From Tranzscheliella williamsii (lineage: Eukaryota; Basidiomycota; Ustilaginomycetes; Ustilaginales; Ustilaginaceae), in assembly GCA_023212725.1 (NCBI GenBank), contig JALBYF010000020.1:62001-126000 (forward strand): DNA of 64,000 bases. Reading direction: 5' to 3'. Shown piece by piece: positions 40,566-51,360 of this stretch. The position numbers and the translations under genes were made by a program. Position 1 is the stretch's first letter, and each line of letters begins with the position of its first letter. The notes under the pieces were generated by a model, which was given only the letters and a program-made list of their open reading frames with translations, was not told the DNA's origin and made no database searches.

Positions 40566-42297
40566 CTACGGGGCACATGCGACAATGTACGCTAGGCACG
40601 AGAGAAGAGCGAATGTCAGCAATGCTCAGTGCGACGGGTGAGCGGGAGGGGTACGTACTGCCAAAGCTGCGGGTGGCGAAGCATTTTTCGCCCGGGAGGA
40701 GGGCGCGGTAGAAGCTCTTGTTGCGTTCTTGCTTTTCGGTGCGGAGGATCAGGTTGGCCATGCCGGCCAGGCCGCTGTCGTGGTCGGCGCCGGGCGAGCG
40801 CGCGGGTGGCGTGTGGTCGTCGTCGCCGAGCTCCGAGATCTCGTCGTCGTCAACAATGTTGCGCGGCAGGATGTGCACCTTGACGCGCACAAAGCCGGCC
40901 TCCTCCATCGCCTCGGTCAGCTCCTTGATGCTCCACACGCGGAAGTCGTATGCAAAGACGTCGCGCAGCCAGCTCGCGTCCGAGAAGCGGAAGCTGAGAC
41001 TCATCCGGAACCGGTTCGACATCCAGTCCACCGGGCCGTCTTCCCGCCAGTACTCGAATCCGCCGTGTGCGCTCCCCGTCCGTACGAGCTTCAGCTTGCC
41101 CCGCGGCCACTCTGCCCGCGTGCCCCTCGCTTCTGCAGACGGCGCCGGCATCAGCTCCAGTACTCTCTCCCGCTCCAGGTCATCGTCCTCCTCCTGCATA
41201 TCCATCGATGGCCTGCGACGACGTGTAGTGTTGGTTTTGCCGTCGATGGCAACCATCCCATTCGAGGCGGATGTATTTGCGGTGCTTGTCGCGCTGAAGT
41301 CTCGACGCGGCTGGTCTACGAGCAAGACCTGCTGGCCACGACCATCGCCTCCGTCGCGGCCGAAACCAACCTCATCCTGGAAGCGTGCCCACGTCTGGTC
41401 CTGCTCTGGATACCTCTCGCCGGTGCTGGGCCCGCCAAACATATCGGTTATAAAGACGCCTGTCTTGGGTCGCAGTGTGTTTTTTGCCATGGTAAGATAG
41501 CGGACTAGCGTGGCGCGGTCATGGAAGTAGGCCATGGCATAGTTGAGCGAGGCGATGAGATCGGGCGGATCCAAGGCGGAGGCCGATGACGAGCCAGCGA
41601 CGGGCGGAACCGGCAGATCCAAGACATCGCTATGCAGAAGCTTCATGCGCGGGCCAGCGGTAGCAGCATCTGAAACCGCGGCCGTTCTCTCCCTTGAAGC
41701 CTGCCTGGATGCCTCCTGCTTGGCAGCCTTGGTAAGCTTCTTGTTCCTCTTGCGATCGAATCTGTCGGTCGCTGCGCCCAGTGCCCATGTATCGGTGGCT
41801 GTGTCCACCTGAGCAAAGTCCAAGCTGTCCGTGTATGGCGAGGTGGATGTAGACACGGCTGCCGGTTCTGGGGCTGGAAGAATCTGCGTGGACTGGTCTG
41901 AGCTCTGGGCAAACGCCGGCGATTGTAAGAGCTGGACGAGGCCGGCTCGATTGTGGAGGCGGCGCTGGGTGTCTTTCAGAGCAACCAGGTCGATGTCGAC
42001 GCCCTGGCTCTGGTTCTTGCTGTCCAGAGCGAGCCAGGTGGTGGCAAGGATGGCGGTGCTGCAGAAGTCCTCGCGCATGATTCTGGCATCGTATCGGTCG
42101 GTGTCTGGCAGTTGTGCCTGGCTGTACATCGAGTCGAGGTTGGTGCATTCGACGACAGGTTCCTGCACGGCCTCCTCGTAAATCTTGAGCACGGGAGCCG
42201 TGGCTGCCAGCGGCGGCCTCCCGCCACCGTTGCCACTGCCGCTCGGCAGGCCTGGCTGTGTCCAATTGGGCCGCGCATGGGCGAATGGATCCAGCAT
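40566..42297 (-). CDS. SAM-dependent methyltransferase domain protein (two exons)
   Basis: Exon 1 is 42297-40659 and exon 2 is 40591-40566. The 67-nt intron 40592-40658 has a GTACGT donor and a CTAG acceptor. The spliced product of 554 residues ends FATRSFGTYIVACAP, which replaces a nonsense tail. The class I fold is recognisable: a motif I-like EDFCSTAILATTW with VDIDLVAL, MKLLHSDVLDLPV, LIASLNYAMAYF as post-motif, and a TGVFITDMFGG strand. A charged disordered insert (about residues 140-215) and another near 330-385 enlarge it. The substrate (small molecule or protein) is unknown. The 26-base last exon is a point where automated annotation would easily fail. Confidence 0.75.
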
Positions 42298-43991
42298 TGT
42301 GTTGGCTGATGGAAGGGTCTATTAGCAGGAGGCCGAATAAGAAAAAGCAATCATGCAGACAGAAATTCCAAGAAGAAATGCGAATCTCATGCCAAAATAA
42401 GGGCGAAAAGGGTCCAGTGTGACCCTCGAAAAGTATTTTGGCTGCTCGCCACAAACGGGGAAAATCCCGGCCCTAAAAGAAGTACAAAAATGCGAATCAA
42501 AAGTCAACTTCGATTTGTGATTGTTGTTGTAAGATTGTGCTGACAAGCGTTCGTCGCCGGTAGAGGAGCGACGACCGAGGGCGGGATGCGGGAAGTTGTG
42601 CCCGTCTAAGAAGGGGGCGCATTCACACGGCGTTTGGCAAGGCAGAGCGATTCTAGAAGCGCGGTCTGCATGGCCGTCAGTTGGCCGGCGACCAAGCGTG
42701 CATGTCCTCTGGCCTGGTCCTGATGCTGGTCCTGGTCATGTGGCCGTTGCTGTCCTTCTGCACGTCCCCCGCTGAACCTGCCTTCGCGGTCCACAGGTCC
42801 TGCCTGCCCGTTGCCACGACTGTACGCTCGCTTAGTGCACGTTCGAACGGCATTTATTTATGATTCTCGAACAAGGCGTGTCACACGACAGACTTGCCCC
42901 GCCTCGAAAGGCACTTGGGCGCGCTCATCTGATTTGGTGCGTCCTATACTTGTGCGCAGCGGCGGGTCAGCCCTGATAGTGGCGGGCTCCGCATGTTGCT
43001 CGAATCTCGGCTGCATCTCTCCGCTGAGTGGCACTCGGTGGGGCAGTGCTGTTTGCGCTCTACGGCGGCGTGATTGTCATGGTGAGCGGGGTGATCCCGC
43101 AAACCCGCGGCCAGCAGTGGAGCGGGTGGACGGCTGAGGGCCGACATGTCCAACTGTCGGGCGAGTAGATGTGCGGGGCTATGGCGAGGTCTGCCGTCTC
43201 CATGCGAGCGGGAGGCTGGCGCATTCTCTAAGCGTTGCGCGCAATTCGAAATGGCTCAGCTCACCTGTCTGTCTGCGCCGTGGCAAGAGTCATGCTCAAT
43301 TACGCAGCCCAGCTGAGCGCACGCACCAAGAGCCCCGCTGCACCGCTCGACTCAGTGGTCTGTCTGCATCTTCCATGACACACTTCGCACACGACAGTCC
43401 AGCATGAATATGAAATTAACGGGTGTTGTACCCCGCCGAGTACGTCGTGAGGGTCAGCGGCAGAGGTCCGGTCCCCAATATCTATCCTCGAGCGAGTCTG
43501 CCAGGTCCTTGCGCAGACAACGCCAAGCAAGAAGGCCTCAGACCTGTTTAGTTAAGTGGACTCGGTCCCTCTCCGTGCGAAAACGGACGGCAGTCGACTT
43601 TCTCGTTGTCACACTCTCGAGCTTTCTTCCTGAGCATGGCGCGGGTCCTCCCGCCTTGACCAGCCACCGTGCGGTCTGTGCATCCACCGAGGGCAGCTGA
43701 CCCACATCCCCTCCCTCCAACCTGTCAAGCCTGCCGCAGCCCTTGTCCCCATTTGCGGTCGATCAGAGATGCAGCTGCTGTTGCTTGAGTCACGCAAAAC
43801 AAGGTTAACCCCACATTTCGTCAAGCATCCGCCCGCCCCGCCCGCAAATCCATATAAGCTGGCTGTCGCAACCCCTCTCGACCGCCTCTCTCCACACTTG
43901 CCAACCTTTGCTAGCCAAGAACTACCTTCGCTACTGTACAACCAACCGCACCACCCTCGGCCACAACGCACTCAACACAACAACTAGTAAG
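42298..43991. other. 1.7-kb intergenic region
   Basis: Between the divergently transcribed methyltransferase and alcohol dehydrogenase genes. It is a mix of AT-richer DNA near 42330-42530 and GC-rich DNA with no supported gene. The right end is the alcohol dehydrogenase promoter. Confidence 0.5.
43853..43858 (+). promoter_or_regulatory. TATA-like box of the alcohol dehydrogenase gene
   Basis: TATAAG, inside CCATATAAGCTGG, lies about 134 bases upstream of ATG 43992. A CT-rich stretch follows (43872-43905), as at many strongly expressed fungal promoters. Position and context only; no experimental support. Confidence 0.45.
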
Positions 43992-45197
43992 ATGGCACCC
44001 GCAGCTACCTCCGCTCGGTCTGGCGTCAAGTCGGCCAGCGACCCACGTGAGCAGCAGTTGGAGATCAAGGATCAGAACCGCGTAGCCATCTTTGACAAGC
44101 AAGGCGGCCCCGTCTCGATCAAGGAGGTGGCCACCCAGCGCAACCTGAAGCGTGGTGAGGCGCTGGTTCGCGTCATCTACACCGGTGTCTGCCACACTGA
44201 TCTGCACGCCATGTTGGGCGACTGGCCGCTGGACAACAAGCTGCCTCTCGTCGGCGGGCACGAAGGCGCCGGCATCGTCGTCGCGCTCGGTGAGGGTGCC
44301 GATCAGTTTGTCAAGGTCGGCGACCGCGTCGGCATCAAATGGATCGCCACCTCGTGCCTCAACTGCTCCTTCTGCAAGACTGGCGCCGAACCCTGCTGCG
44401 ACAGTGCCCAGTGCTCTGGCTTTACCGTGGACGGCTCGTTCCAGAAATACGCCGTCTCCTACGCCAACCATCTGTCGATCATCCCCGACGGCCTGCCCCT
44501 CGACGAGGCCGCCCCGATTCTCTGCGCAGGCGTCACCGTTTACAAGGCGCTCAAGGAGGCCCAGCTGCTTCCCGGACAGTTTGTTGCCATTCCAGGTGGG
44601 TAATTCTCGCGCTCATCAGCGTGCTTCTCTTGTTCTGGCGCTAATCCCCCTTATTTTCTCTTTTCCTGCCTTGCAGGCGCGGGAGGAGGACTTGGACATC
44701 TGGCTGTCCAGTACGCCGTGTCCGCTGGGTATCGTGTGATTGCCATCGACACGGGCTCGGACAAGAAGAAGCTCTGCGAGGAGCTGGGAGCCGAGGCGTT
44801 TGTGGACTTCAAGACGTCCAAGAATCTGGTAGAGGACATCAAGAGGGTGACGCCGGACGGGCACGGCCCGCAGGCGGCGGTGGTGGCGGCGTCGGGTGCG
44901 GCGGCGTATGAGCAGGCGCTGGACTACATCCGGCCCAAGGGCGTGCTGGTTGCCGTCGGCCTGCCCGGCGACACGGACATCAAGGCCAACGTCTTCTTCA
45001 CCGTCTTCAAGTCGAAGCGCATCATCGGCAGCTACGTCGGCAACCGTCAGGACGCAGACGAGGCGCTCGCCATCGCCGCCTCCGGCAAGGTCAAGACCCA
45101 CTTCCGCACCCTCGGCCTCTCGCAGCTCCCCAAGGTCTTCGAAGACATGCACTCGGGCAAAATCACCGGCCGCATCGTGCTCGACATCGACCAGTAA
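43992..45197 (+). CDS. Zinc-dependent alcohol dehydrogenase
   Basis: Exons are 43992-44595 and 44677-45197, giving 374 residues. The 81-nt intron (GTGGGT donor, TTGCAG acceptor) interrupts the nucleotide-binding loop, and splicing restores VAIPGAGGGLGHLA. The catalytic zinc ligands are in GVCHTDLH and GGHEGAG, and the structural zinc cysteines in CLNCSFCKTGAEPCC. It is a cytosolic tetrameric yeast-ADH type, interconverting ethanol and acetaldehyde with NAD. The N-terminal 25 residues are an extension relative to yeast ADH1, rich in Ala, Ser and Arg, and could be a weak mitochondrial signal. The TATA-bearing promoter suggests strong expression. Confidence 0.9.
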
Positions 45198-45387
45198 TCC
45201 CCGCCCACTTCCCCGGACCCTCCCCACAGCTCTCGCCCCTCGCCACAGCCCGCATCCCTCCATCTGTGTTCACGTTCCGGTTGCCGTTTTGAAACGATCT
45301 TCTGCTCGATTCTTTCTGGCGTGCATGCTGTTCTTCTGCCAAACGCGAGCGTCTCTGCCGCCACTGAATTCTGACAGGGTGTGTAGA

Positions 45388-46431
45388 TCACATGTTTCTT
45401 TCGCGCAGGAGCGAGACGGCTTTCCAGGCGGTGCCGATGAGCCCACGCTGTGGCATGTGGGCGGATAGGTCGGACCACGAGTTGCCGTTACGCGCGGCGG
45501 GCGGGGTCTGTTGCTCGTAGCTATTGTCAGGAGCGGGGCGGGCGGGAGGGTATTGCTGGGCGTAGCCGTTGTAAGGGACAAACGGGGTTGATTGCGAATA
45601 GTCTCGGGCAGGGATAGGAGGGGATTTCGGGGAATTGTCACTCGCCAAACCTTTGAGATGGGAGTGGGCGGCTTCCATGTCGAGCGAATCTTGCTGCTGC
45701 GGGTTGGTGCGCTTGGGGATGAAAAAACCGACGACGATGAGGAGAACGATGGCGACGAATTCGGCGACGTACTGCAAGAAGAATTTGACCCAGATGTGTG
45801 GCGACGTGAAGGCATTGCCGGAGAAGATGGAGTAGGTGGAATAGGCGGCGCGCACAAGGAGGAAGGGGGATGCGGAGAGCAGGGTGATGAGGAGGATGCG
45901 CGACTCTGGGACGTTGGCGTGGACGAAGGCGGCGAGGGAGAGCCCGGCGATGACGAGGACGAGAACGATGTAAAGAAGTGCGCCTATTTTGGTCTGCGTG
46001 GGCAAGTGCGGGCTGATGAGGTGCCCCTGGGCATCGGTGAAGTCGACGCTAGTGTAGCCGGTGACAATGCAGATCAGCGCCGCGAGGTTGACCAGATTAA
46101 GCAGCTTGGTCAAAACAGGGTGGACATTTTCGCCCTGCGCCGAACGCGCGCGGTTGTAGAAGGCCAAGGCCGAGGTAATTAGGAACGAGAGCCCAATGGA
46201 CTGCAAGAGATAGCCATACACAGCGGTGTTGCTCGACTTGTAGTTGTCCTCGTACGCAACCACCAGCATGACATTGCCCACAATTCTGACAAGAGCAAAG
46301 ATGAAGAGCGTGATAAAGCCGACTTGCTTTCCCCGACCATGCTTGATCAGGTTCAGGAGCGCCAATCCACCCGTGATAACATATAGCGGGATAAACACTG
46401 TGTCGATAACAACGCTCGTGGGCCAGGTCAT
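45388..46431 (-). CDS. Seven-transmembrane fungal membrane protein (DUF7702-like)
   Basis: 347 residues from ATG 46431. Seven hydrophobic segments are visible, from VVIDTVFIPLYVITGGLAL at residues 7-25 to FVAIVLLIVVGFFI near 240. A Pro/Gln/Ser-rich cytosolic tail of about 100 residues follows. The arrangement (short N-terminus, seven helices, disordered tail) and the motifs LVRIVGN and LVRAAYSTY resemble fungal seven-TM proteins of the DUF7702 group, whose function is unknown. The family name is tentative. It converges with alcohol dehydrogenase. Confidence 0.65.
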   Translation of the reverse strand: MTWPTSVVIDTVFIPLYVITGGLALLNLIKHGRGKQVGFITLFIFALVRIVGNVMLVVAYEDNYKSSNTAVYGYLLQSIGLSFLITSALAFYNRARSAQGENVHPVLTKLLNLVNLAALICIVTGYTSVDFTDAQGHLISPHLPTQTKIGALLYIVLVLVIAGLSLAAFVHANVPESRILLITLLSASPFLLVRAAYSTYSIFSGNAFTSPHIWVKFFLQYVAEFVAIVLLIVVGFFIPKRTNPQQQDSLDMEAAHSHLKGLASDNSPKSPPIPARDYSQSTPFVPYNGYAQQYPPARPAPDNSYEQQTPPAARNGNSWSDLSAHMPQRGLIGTAWKAVSLLRERNM

Positions 46432-47095
46432 TTTGCAGTTGACTGTGAGGAAGGGTTAGTGAAGAGGTGTGGACAAGCCTAGGCTAGATCGTTGGATGGA
46501 TGCAGATACCACAATCTGCTCGACGGCCACGACTAGCGCTCTTTATACTTTGGCATCTCAGGACGAGTGGTTAGCAGGATGCAATACTACCACGGACACC
46601 GCCGTTCCTCAACAGCTGCAACATAGCGGGTCGCAATGGCAACCCTTCCGCATTCTGAACATGGCTAAGGCATGTTGGTCAGACCATGTGCCAAACCAAG
46701 CTTCGTTTTTCCCATCGTGAGACTCTCTCATGCCGGGACGGGGGACGGAGCGTGCCGCCGGTCGCTTGTTCGACTGCACTGACAGTTCCAATAGCGCCTT
46801 ATTGCTTCGCGGCAGTTTCATGTCGCGTCCTTGTTCGGCACCCAGATCGCCATCTAACATCCGGCGAGTCACCATAGCCTGGATTTATCGGCGCCCCGCT
46901 ACCCGATCTTGGTGCGCTTGCCCACATACCGTGGGAATATCCGCAAGGCACCGAACAAGCAAGCCACGTTCAACCCCGCCAGATTGGCGTTACATCAGAG
47001 GCACTCCCCGTTGGGCTGGCCGCTTTGCCTCGTTTGCGATGTATTTTGTCTCACAGCCGTGCCGCAAAGTGGGGCCGGATCGGCTCCCAGTGCTG

Positions 47096-47131
47096 CAGCC
47101 CAATCTAGCAGCACAGCCCAATCTAGCAGCA
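47096..47131. repeat. 18-bp direct duplication
   Basis: CAGCCCAATCTAGCAGCA occurs twice in tandem, exactly. Confidence 0.85.
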
Positions 47132-48116
47132 GCATTTTGCTATCACTCGCGAACATCCCAGCGATACGCAATTTGCTCCACTGCCTTCTTTTGGACTATG
47201 TTCGGCATTATTTTTGTATTTACTGCTCCGTTATTGTATTGGGCGCCGTACTCTTGTAACGGCCGTTGTGCTCTTGTATTGGCCGCTGTGCTTTTCTAAT
47301 TGCAGCTCTACTATTCTACCTTCGGTGCCGCTTTCGACGGGCTCGTCCACTTCTCCATAAGGAGTCACAGTCCGAGTTCTATCTACGCCTGACTTCGCAA
47401 GCCGGTCACACAGCCAGACTGGCTTGTGACTCGTGCGACACGGCGTATGACTCGTGCGGCTGGTTTGTGGCTCGTGCGGCTGGCTTGCGGCTCTCTAGTA
47501 CATCCAAGACGGCTTGGCTTGCCGCCCCCCGCTCGACCTGGTCGAATCTCCGGGGTGAGCTCTTCCAGCGCGACAGAGTCGGACGGGACGTGCCTCCAGA
47601 TTACAACGGTGTTCGGGTTCCGCGGGCTTTGCATGGATTCAGCCGGAGCCAGTGGTGACTTGCTCAACATCATCGTTGGTATGGTGGTATGGAGTGGATC
47701 GATGTGCTGCAAGACAGCCCACGGCTGATAGGCATGACTGGCTTGGCTCGCGGAGCTGCTTAACATCCCACAGCGCGTCATCTCTAACATCCCTCCTGTA
47801 TGCACGTTCCCGTCGCTCGTGATGCATCCATCCTCTGCTCGAGGTCTCTTGCTCACAGTGTGAATAGATATCTGACAGCCCAGAGTAAAAACGAACGAGG
47901 CTCATTTCGCCCGGATAAATGTTACGAACTGAGATTCATTTCGCTTCTTTACTCGGTATCTTCCCCAAAGGTCTCCGAATTCGGTGCCTATTTGACCGAA
48001 CGGACCCTGATGGGGCGATGCTACCCGTGCATTCACACCATGTGAGTATCTAATTGTGAAGCGACACACCGCCTTTCCCCATGACCGCACCGCCACATGC
48101 GGGCTTTTGCCCACCA

Positions 48117-48251
48117 TCACGCGAACGCTACGACAACACAAAGAAACTGCAAAATGAGCTCCTTGCTGCTTAAGAACGCCAGCTCATTGACTTCATCTGG
48201 AGTGCCGTTGATTTCCGAGGTGTGTTTTCGGTCATTGAGTCCCCGATGGTA
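48117..48251 (+). pseudogene. Decayed hAT-like transposase fragment
   Basis: Reading the plus strand from 48117 gives a peptide with one internal TAA (48171). After the stop it reads ERQLIDFIWSAVDFRGVFSV and then IESPMV. This resembles the conserved hAT-transposase stretch in which a helix with a DFI-type motif is followed by FSVVES-like residues. The frame breaks again at 48252. A CxxC peptide upstream (RCYPCIHTM, 48021-48044, in a frame with its own stop) might be the remains of a BED finger. Recognition rests on pattern memory only. Confidence 0.4.
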
Positions 48252-48736
48252 TAACAATGCAGCTAAGGTCGGTTCGCCATCCATTGCTCGATGTCATGTC
48301 CATCGTGATCCTCAGAGGCAAGCGATGTTAATTGAGCGAAACTTGTAGAGATGATCACAGATCGGGAAAAGGCGGTGGATACATTATCCCCCAACGCGAA
48401 TCGGGCGAATCGGTTGAGAGAGTGCATGTTAAGGTTGCAAAGGCTCCTCCACCGGTAACCGCAGCTGTAAGCCAGGAACGAAGAGCCAAGTGTTGAGTGC
48501 GCGTGTTGGTGTCCGTTCTGTGCTCCAGCCTAGTCGTCAGCGCGTGCTCTTTTGCTGCTCATCGGAGACGTACAGCAACGGCCATAAACGAATGGACGTC
48601 GGCGTGCATGCACTCACTGCACCGGCCTGACCTCCCTCTTGTTGTCGCTCGTGCTTGCGCTACCGTTGCATTTCTCTTCGGTGGGTCGTCACCGAAGCCC
48701 ACTCCGCCAGGCTGAACGGAGCCAACGGAGCTGACC

Positions 48737-50585
48737 ATGAACTCACCCTCCGCTCCGGGTCCATACGATCTGCTTTCGGTTCCAGATCTGGTCCGCGCAC
48801 GGCCATGGTCTTTGGTCGCCACCGCGCTCGTTCTCTGGATCGCCTATAAGCTGGTAATCAAACCATTCCTCTTCCCTTCCCCGTACCGTCACCTCCCAGC
48901 CCCAGAGCGAGCCTCCTACTGGCTTGGCCAACGCGTTGTAGAAGCCAAAGGAATCAACCACACCGCTCAGGACGGCACCGTCCAAACCATTTCGGGCCCG
49001 GGCGAAGTGACCAGGCATTGGGCACGCTCGCTTGATAGTGGCGTCTACCTCTACCACGAGCCATTCGGCGGCGAGACGCTGTTCCTTACCGACCCGCATG
49101 CGCTTAATGCTATCCTATCCGACGTCGACAAGTTCCAGTCCGACCTGCTGCGGTCTAGCATCATCGAGTTCATCGTCGGCAATGGTATCGTGACGCGCTA
49201 CGGCGACGCCCATCGCAGGCAGCGTAAGCTTATGAACCCGGCCTTCACCCCGGCCCACGTCAAGAATCTCACGCCCCTCTTCTGCAAATACGGCGACAAG
49301 CTGTGCCAAAAGATCGACCAATCCATTGGCCAGGACGCTGACGTGGCTTGCGTTGACTTTGCCGAGTGGCTCGACTGTGCCATGCTCGACATCATCGGCA
49401 TGGCGGGGTTCGGCTACGCCTGCAGGGCGCTCGACGAGGGCAGAGCTGGCTCCGAGCTTTCTGCTGCCTTCAACTCGGTCAACCAAGCCGCGATCGACTT
49501 TGGCTTGGTCAGGGTCCTCCATCTGGCGTTTTCCGCCTTGCTCTATCCGCGCGCCTGCACCTGGCCTATTTCCAAGGGCAACCGTCTCATCAGTAAAGTC
49601 AACCGCGTCATGGACCGCATCACCTTGCAGATCGTCCAAACTGCCCGCAGCAAGATAGAACAGGAGGGGGACGACCTGCGCGACAAGAAAGATCTGCTCT
49701 CGCTCCTGATCAAGGCCAATCTCGACGTAGGTGCTGCCGAGCGGATGACGGACAAGGAGATTTCCGGCCAGATCCAGACCTTTCTCTTTGCCGGCTACGA
49801 GACGTCGAGTGTCACGACCTCGTGGGTGCTCTACTTTCTCTCGCGCCACCCGCGCGTCCAGACCAAACTGCGGACCATCATCTCGGAGACGCTGCAGGAG
49901 CGCAAGGGGGTAAGCATTGAGGAGCTGGACACGGACAATCTCGAGTATGACGATCTGTGGTGTGACCAGCTGCAGTATCTCGACTGGGTTGTGTCCGAGA
50001 CGCTGCGGCTGTGTCCGCCGGTGCCGGCGAACGACCGCGAGGCGGTGGTGGATGCGGTGCTGCCGCTGATGCGGCCGGTGACGCTGCGCGATGGACGGCG
50101 GATGGAGCGGCTGGTGGTCAAGAAGGGCGCGCGGCTTACGTTGGGCATCAAGGCGGCCAACCACGACCAGGCGCTGTTTGGCGCCGATGCGGACGAGTTC
50201 CGTCCCGAGCGCTGGGGGGCGCTGCCGCCCGAGCACGCGCGCGCCAGGCTGCCCCCGCACGGCATGTACTCCTTCGTCGGCGGGCCGAAGAGCTGGTACG
50301 TTTTCCCCCAACCCCGCCCGCACCCGCTGACACGCTGTACTGACCCATGTCGATCGCTTTTTGCCCCGCCTTGGACCCCCGCCTCCTCGCAGCATCGGCG
50401 CCCGCTTCGCGCTGACCGAGATCAAGTCGCTCCTTGTCCTCCTCCTCCGCCACTTCCACCTCGCCCCCGAGCCCGGCCTCGACATCCGCCAGCACCAGGC
50501 CCTCATCGTCCGCCCCCGCGTCACCACCGACGGCACCGTCACTGCAGGCATGCCGCTGCGCGTCTCCCGCATCCGCGCGCCCTGA
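48737..50585 (+). CDS. Cytochrome P450 monooxygenase (two exons)
   Basis: Exons are 48737-50295 and 50393-50585, giving 583 residues. The 97-nt intron splits the haem-binding loop: exon 1 ends YSFVGGPKS and exon 2 restores CIGARFALTE, with the haem-ligand cysteine codon spanning the junction. Other P450 marks are an N-terminal membrane anchor (about residues 24-45), the I-helix FAGYETSS, the K-helix ETLR and FRPERW. It is an ER-bound monooxygenase needing P450 reductase. The general character is that of CYP families acting on alkyl or sterol-like substrates, but I cannot assign one. It converges with the malonyltransferase gene, 132 bases apart. Confidence 0.9.
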
Positions 50586-51360
50586 CCCGCCCGCTTGCCC
50601 GTCTTGCACGATTCGCTCCATAAATTCCAACCGCACAGCCCGCTTAAAAAGGAAACTAGAGACATGGCTGTTGTTACAGATTAGCAATGCAGGGAGGGAG
50701 AGAGCAGGGCTGATTGGTCAGTCGGGGGTGAGTGAGTCCGGGTTGACGGCGGGGGCGGGGGGGAGGATGCCGTCGCGGTGGGAGAGGTCGGCGAGGGCGT
50801 GGGCGAGCTGGGCGACGTCGTCCGCGGTGGCGAGGGACCAGACCTCGTAGGCGGACTGGGCGGGGGTGTGGCGGTCGCGGTAGGCGAGTTCCTTGCTGAG
50901 CAGGTGGGCGCAGGCACGCCCGGGGCCGAGGCAGATAAAACGCTCGACGCCCTGGGCCAGAAGCGTGTCGATCGAGCTGAGCCAGTGGACAGGCCGGGCG
51001 AGCGCGCCGGCAAGGTCGGCACGGATCGCGGCGCGGTCCGGCAACACCTGACCATCCACCGACGAAACCAGCGCCAGCCCCACAGGGTCCGACACAGGCA
51101 GCTGCTGCACCACCGGCCGCAGAAAGTCCGACGCCTCCCGCATCAAACTCGTATGGTACGCGCCCGACACGGGCAGATTCACCGCCCGCGCCCCCAGCCC
51201 CTTGGACCGCAGCCGGTCGCAACAGTACGACACCCCCACCCGGCTCCCCGAAAGCACAATCTGCAGCTGGCTGTTGACGTTGGCCACCTCCACCACCTCG
51301 TCGCGCGCCACCGACGCCACCTTGCCCTCCCGAATATCCCGCCCCACTTGCTCCACCTCC
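50041..51360. other. Two adjacent strand-composition switches
   Basis: Plus strand: G-rich 50041-50180 (first line G30 C15) turns to C-rich 50221-50640 (50401-50460 G10 C29). After an AT-richer spacer, G-rich 50701-50900 turns to C-rich 51061-51360. The two lie in convergent genes, yet both turn from G to C on the plus strand. Confidence 0.75.

Larger units (their letters stand above)
46432..48736. other. 2.3-kb repeat-rich intergenic region
   Basis: The largest gene-free stretch in the window. It carries several degenerate minisatellite-like tracts (near 47096-47131, 47220-47300 and 47415-47495) and a decayed transposase-like fragment near 48.1-48.25 kb. The right end is the P450 promoter. 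No intact gene was seen. Confidence 0.55.

Noticed and set aside
46730..47299. 189-codon frame in the repeat-rich spacer
   Set aside because: Its peptide follows the minisatellite tracts (QPNLAA repeated) and has no domain or coding bias.
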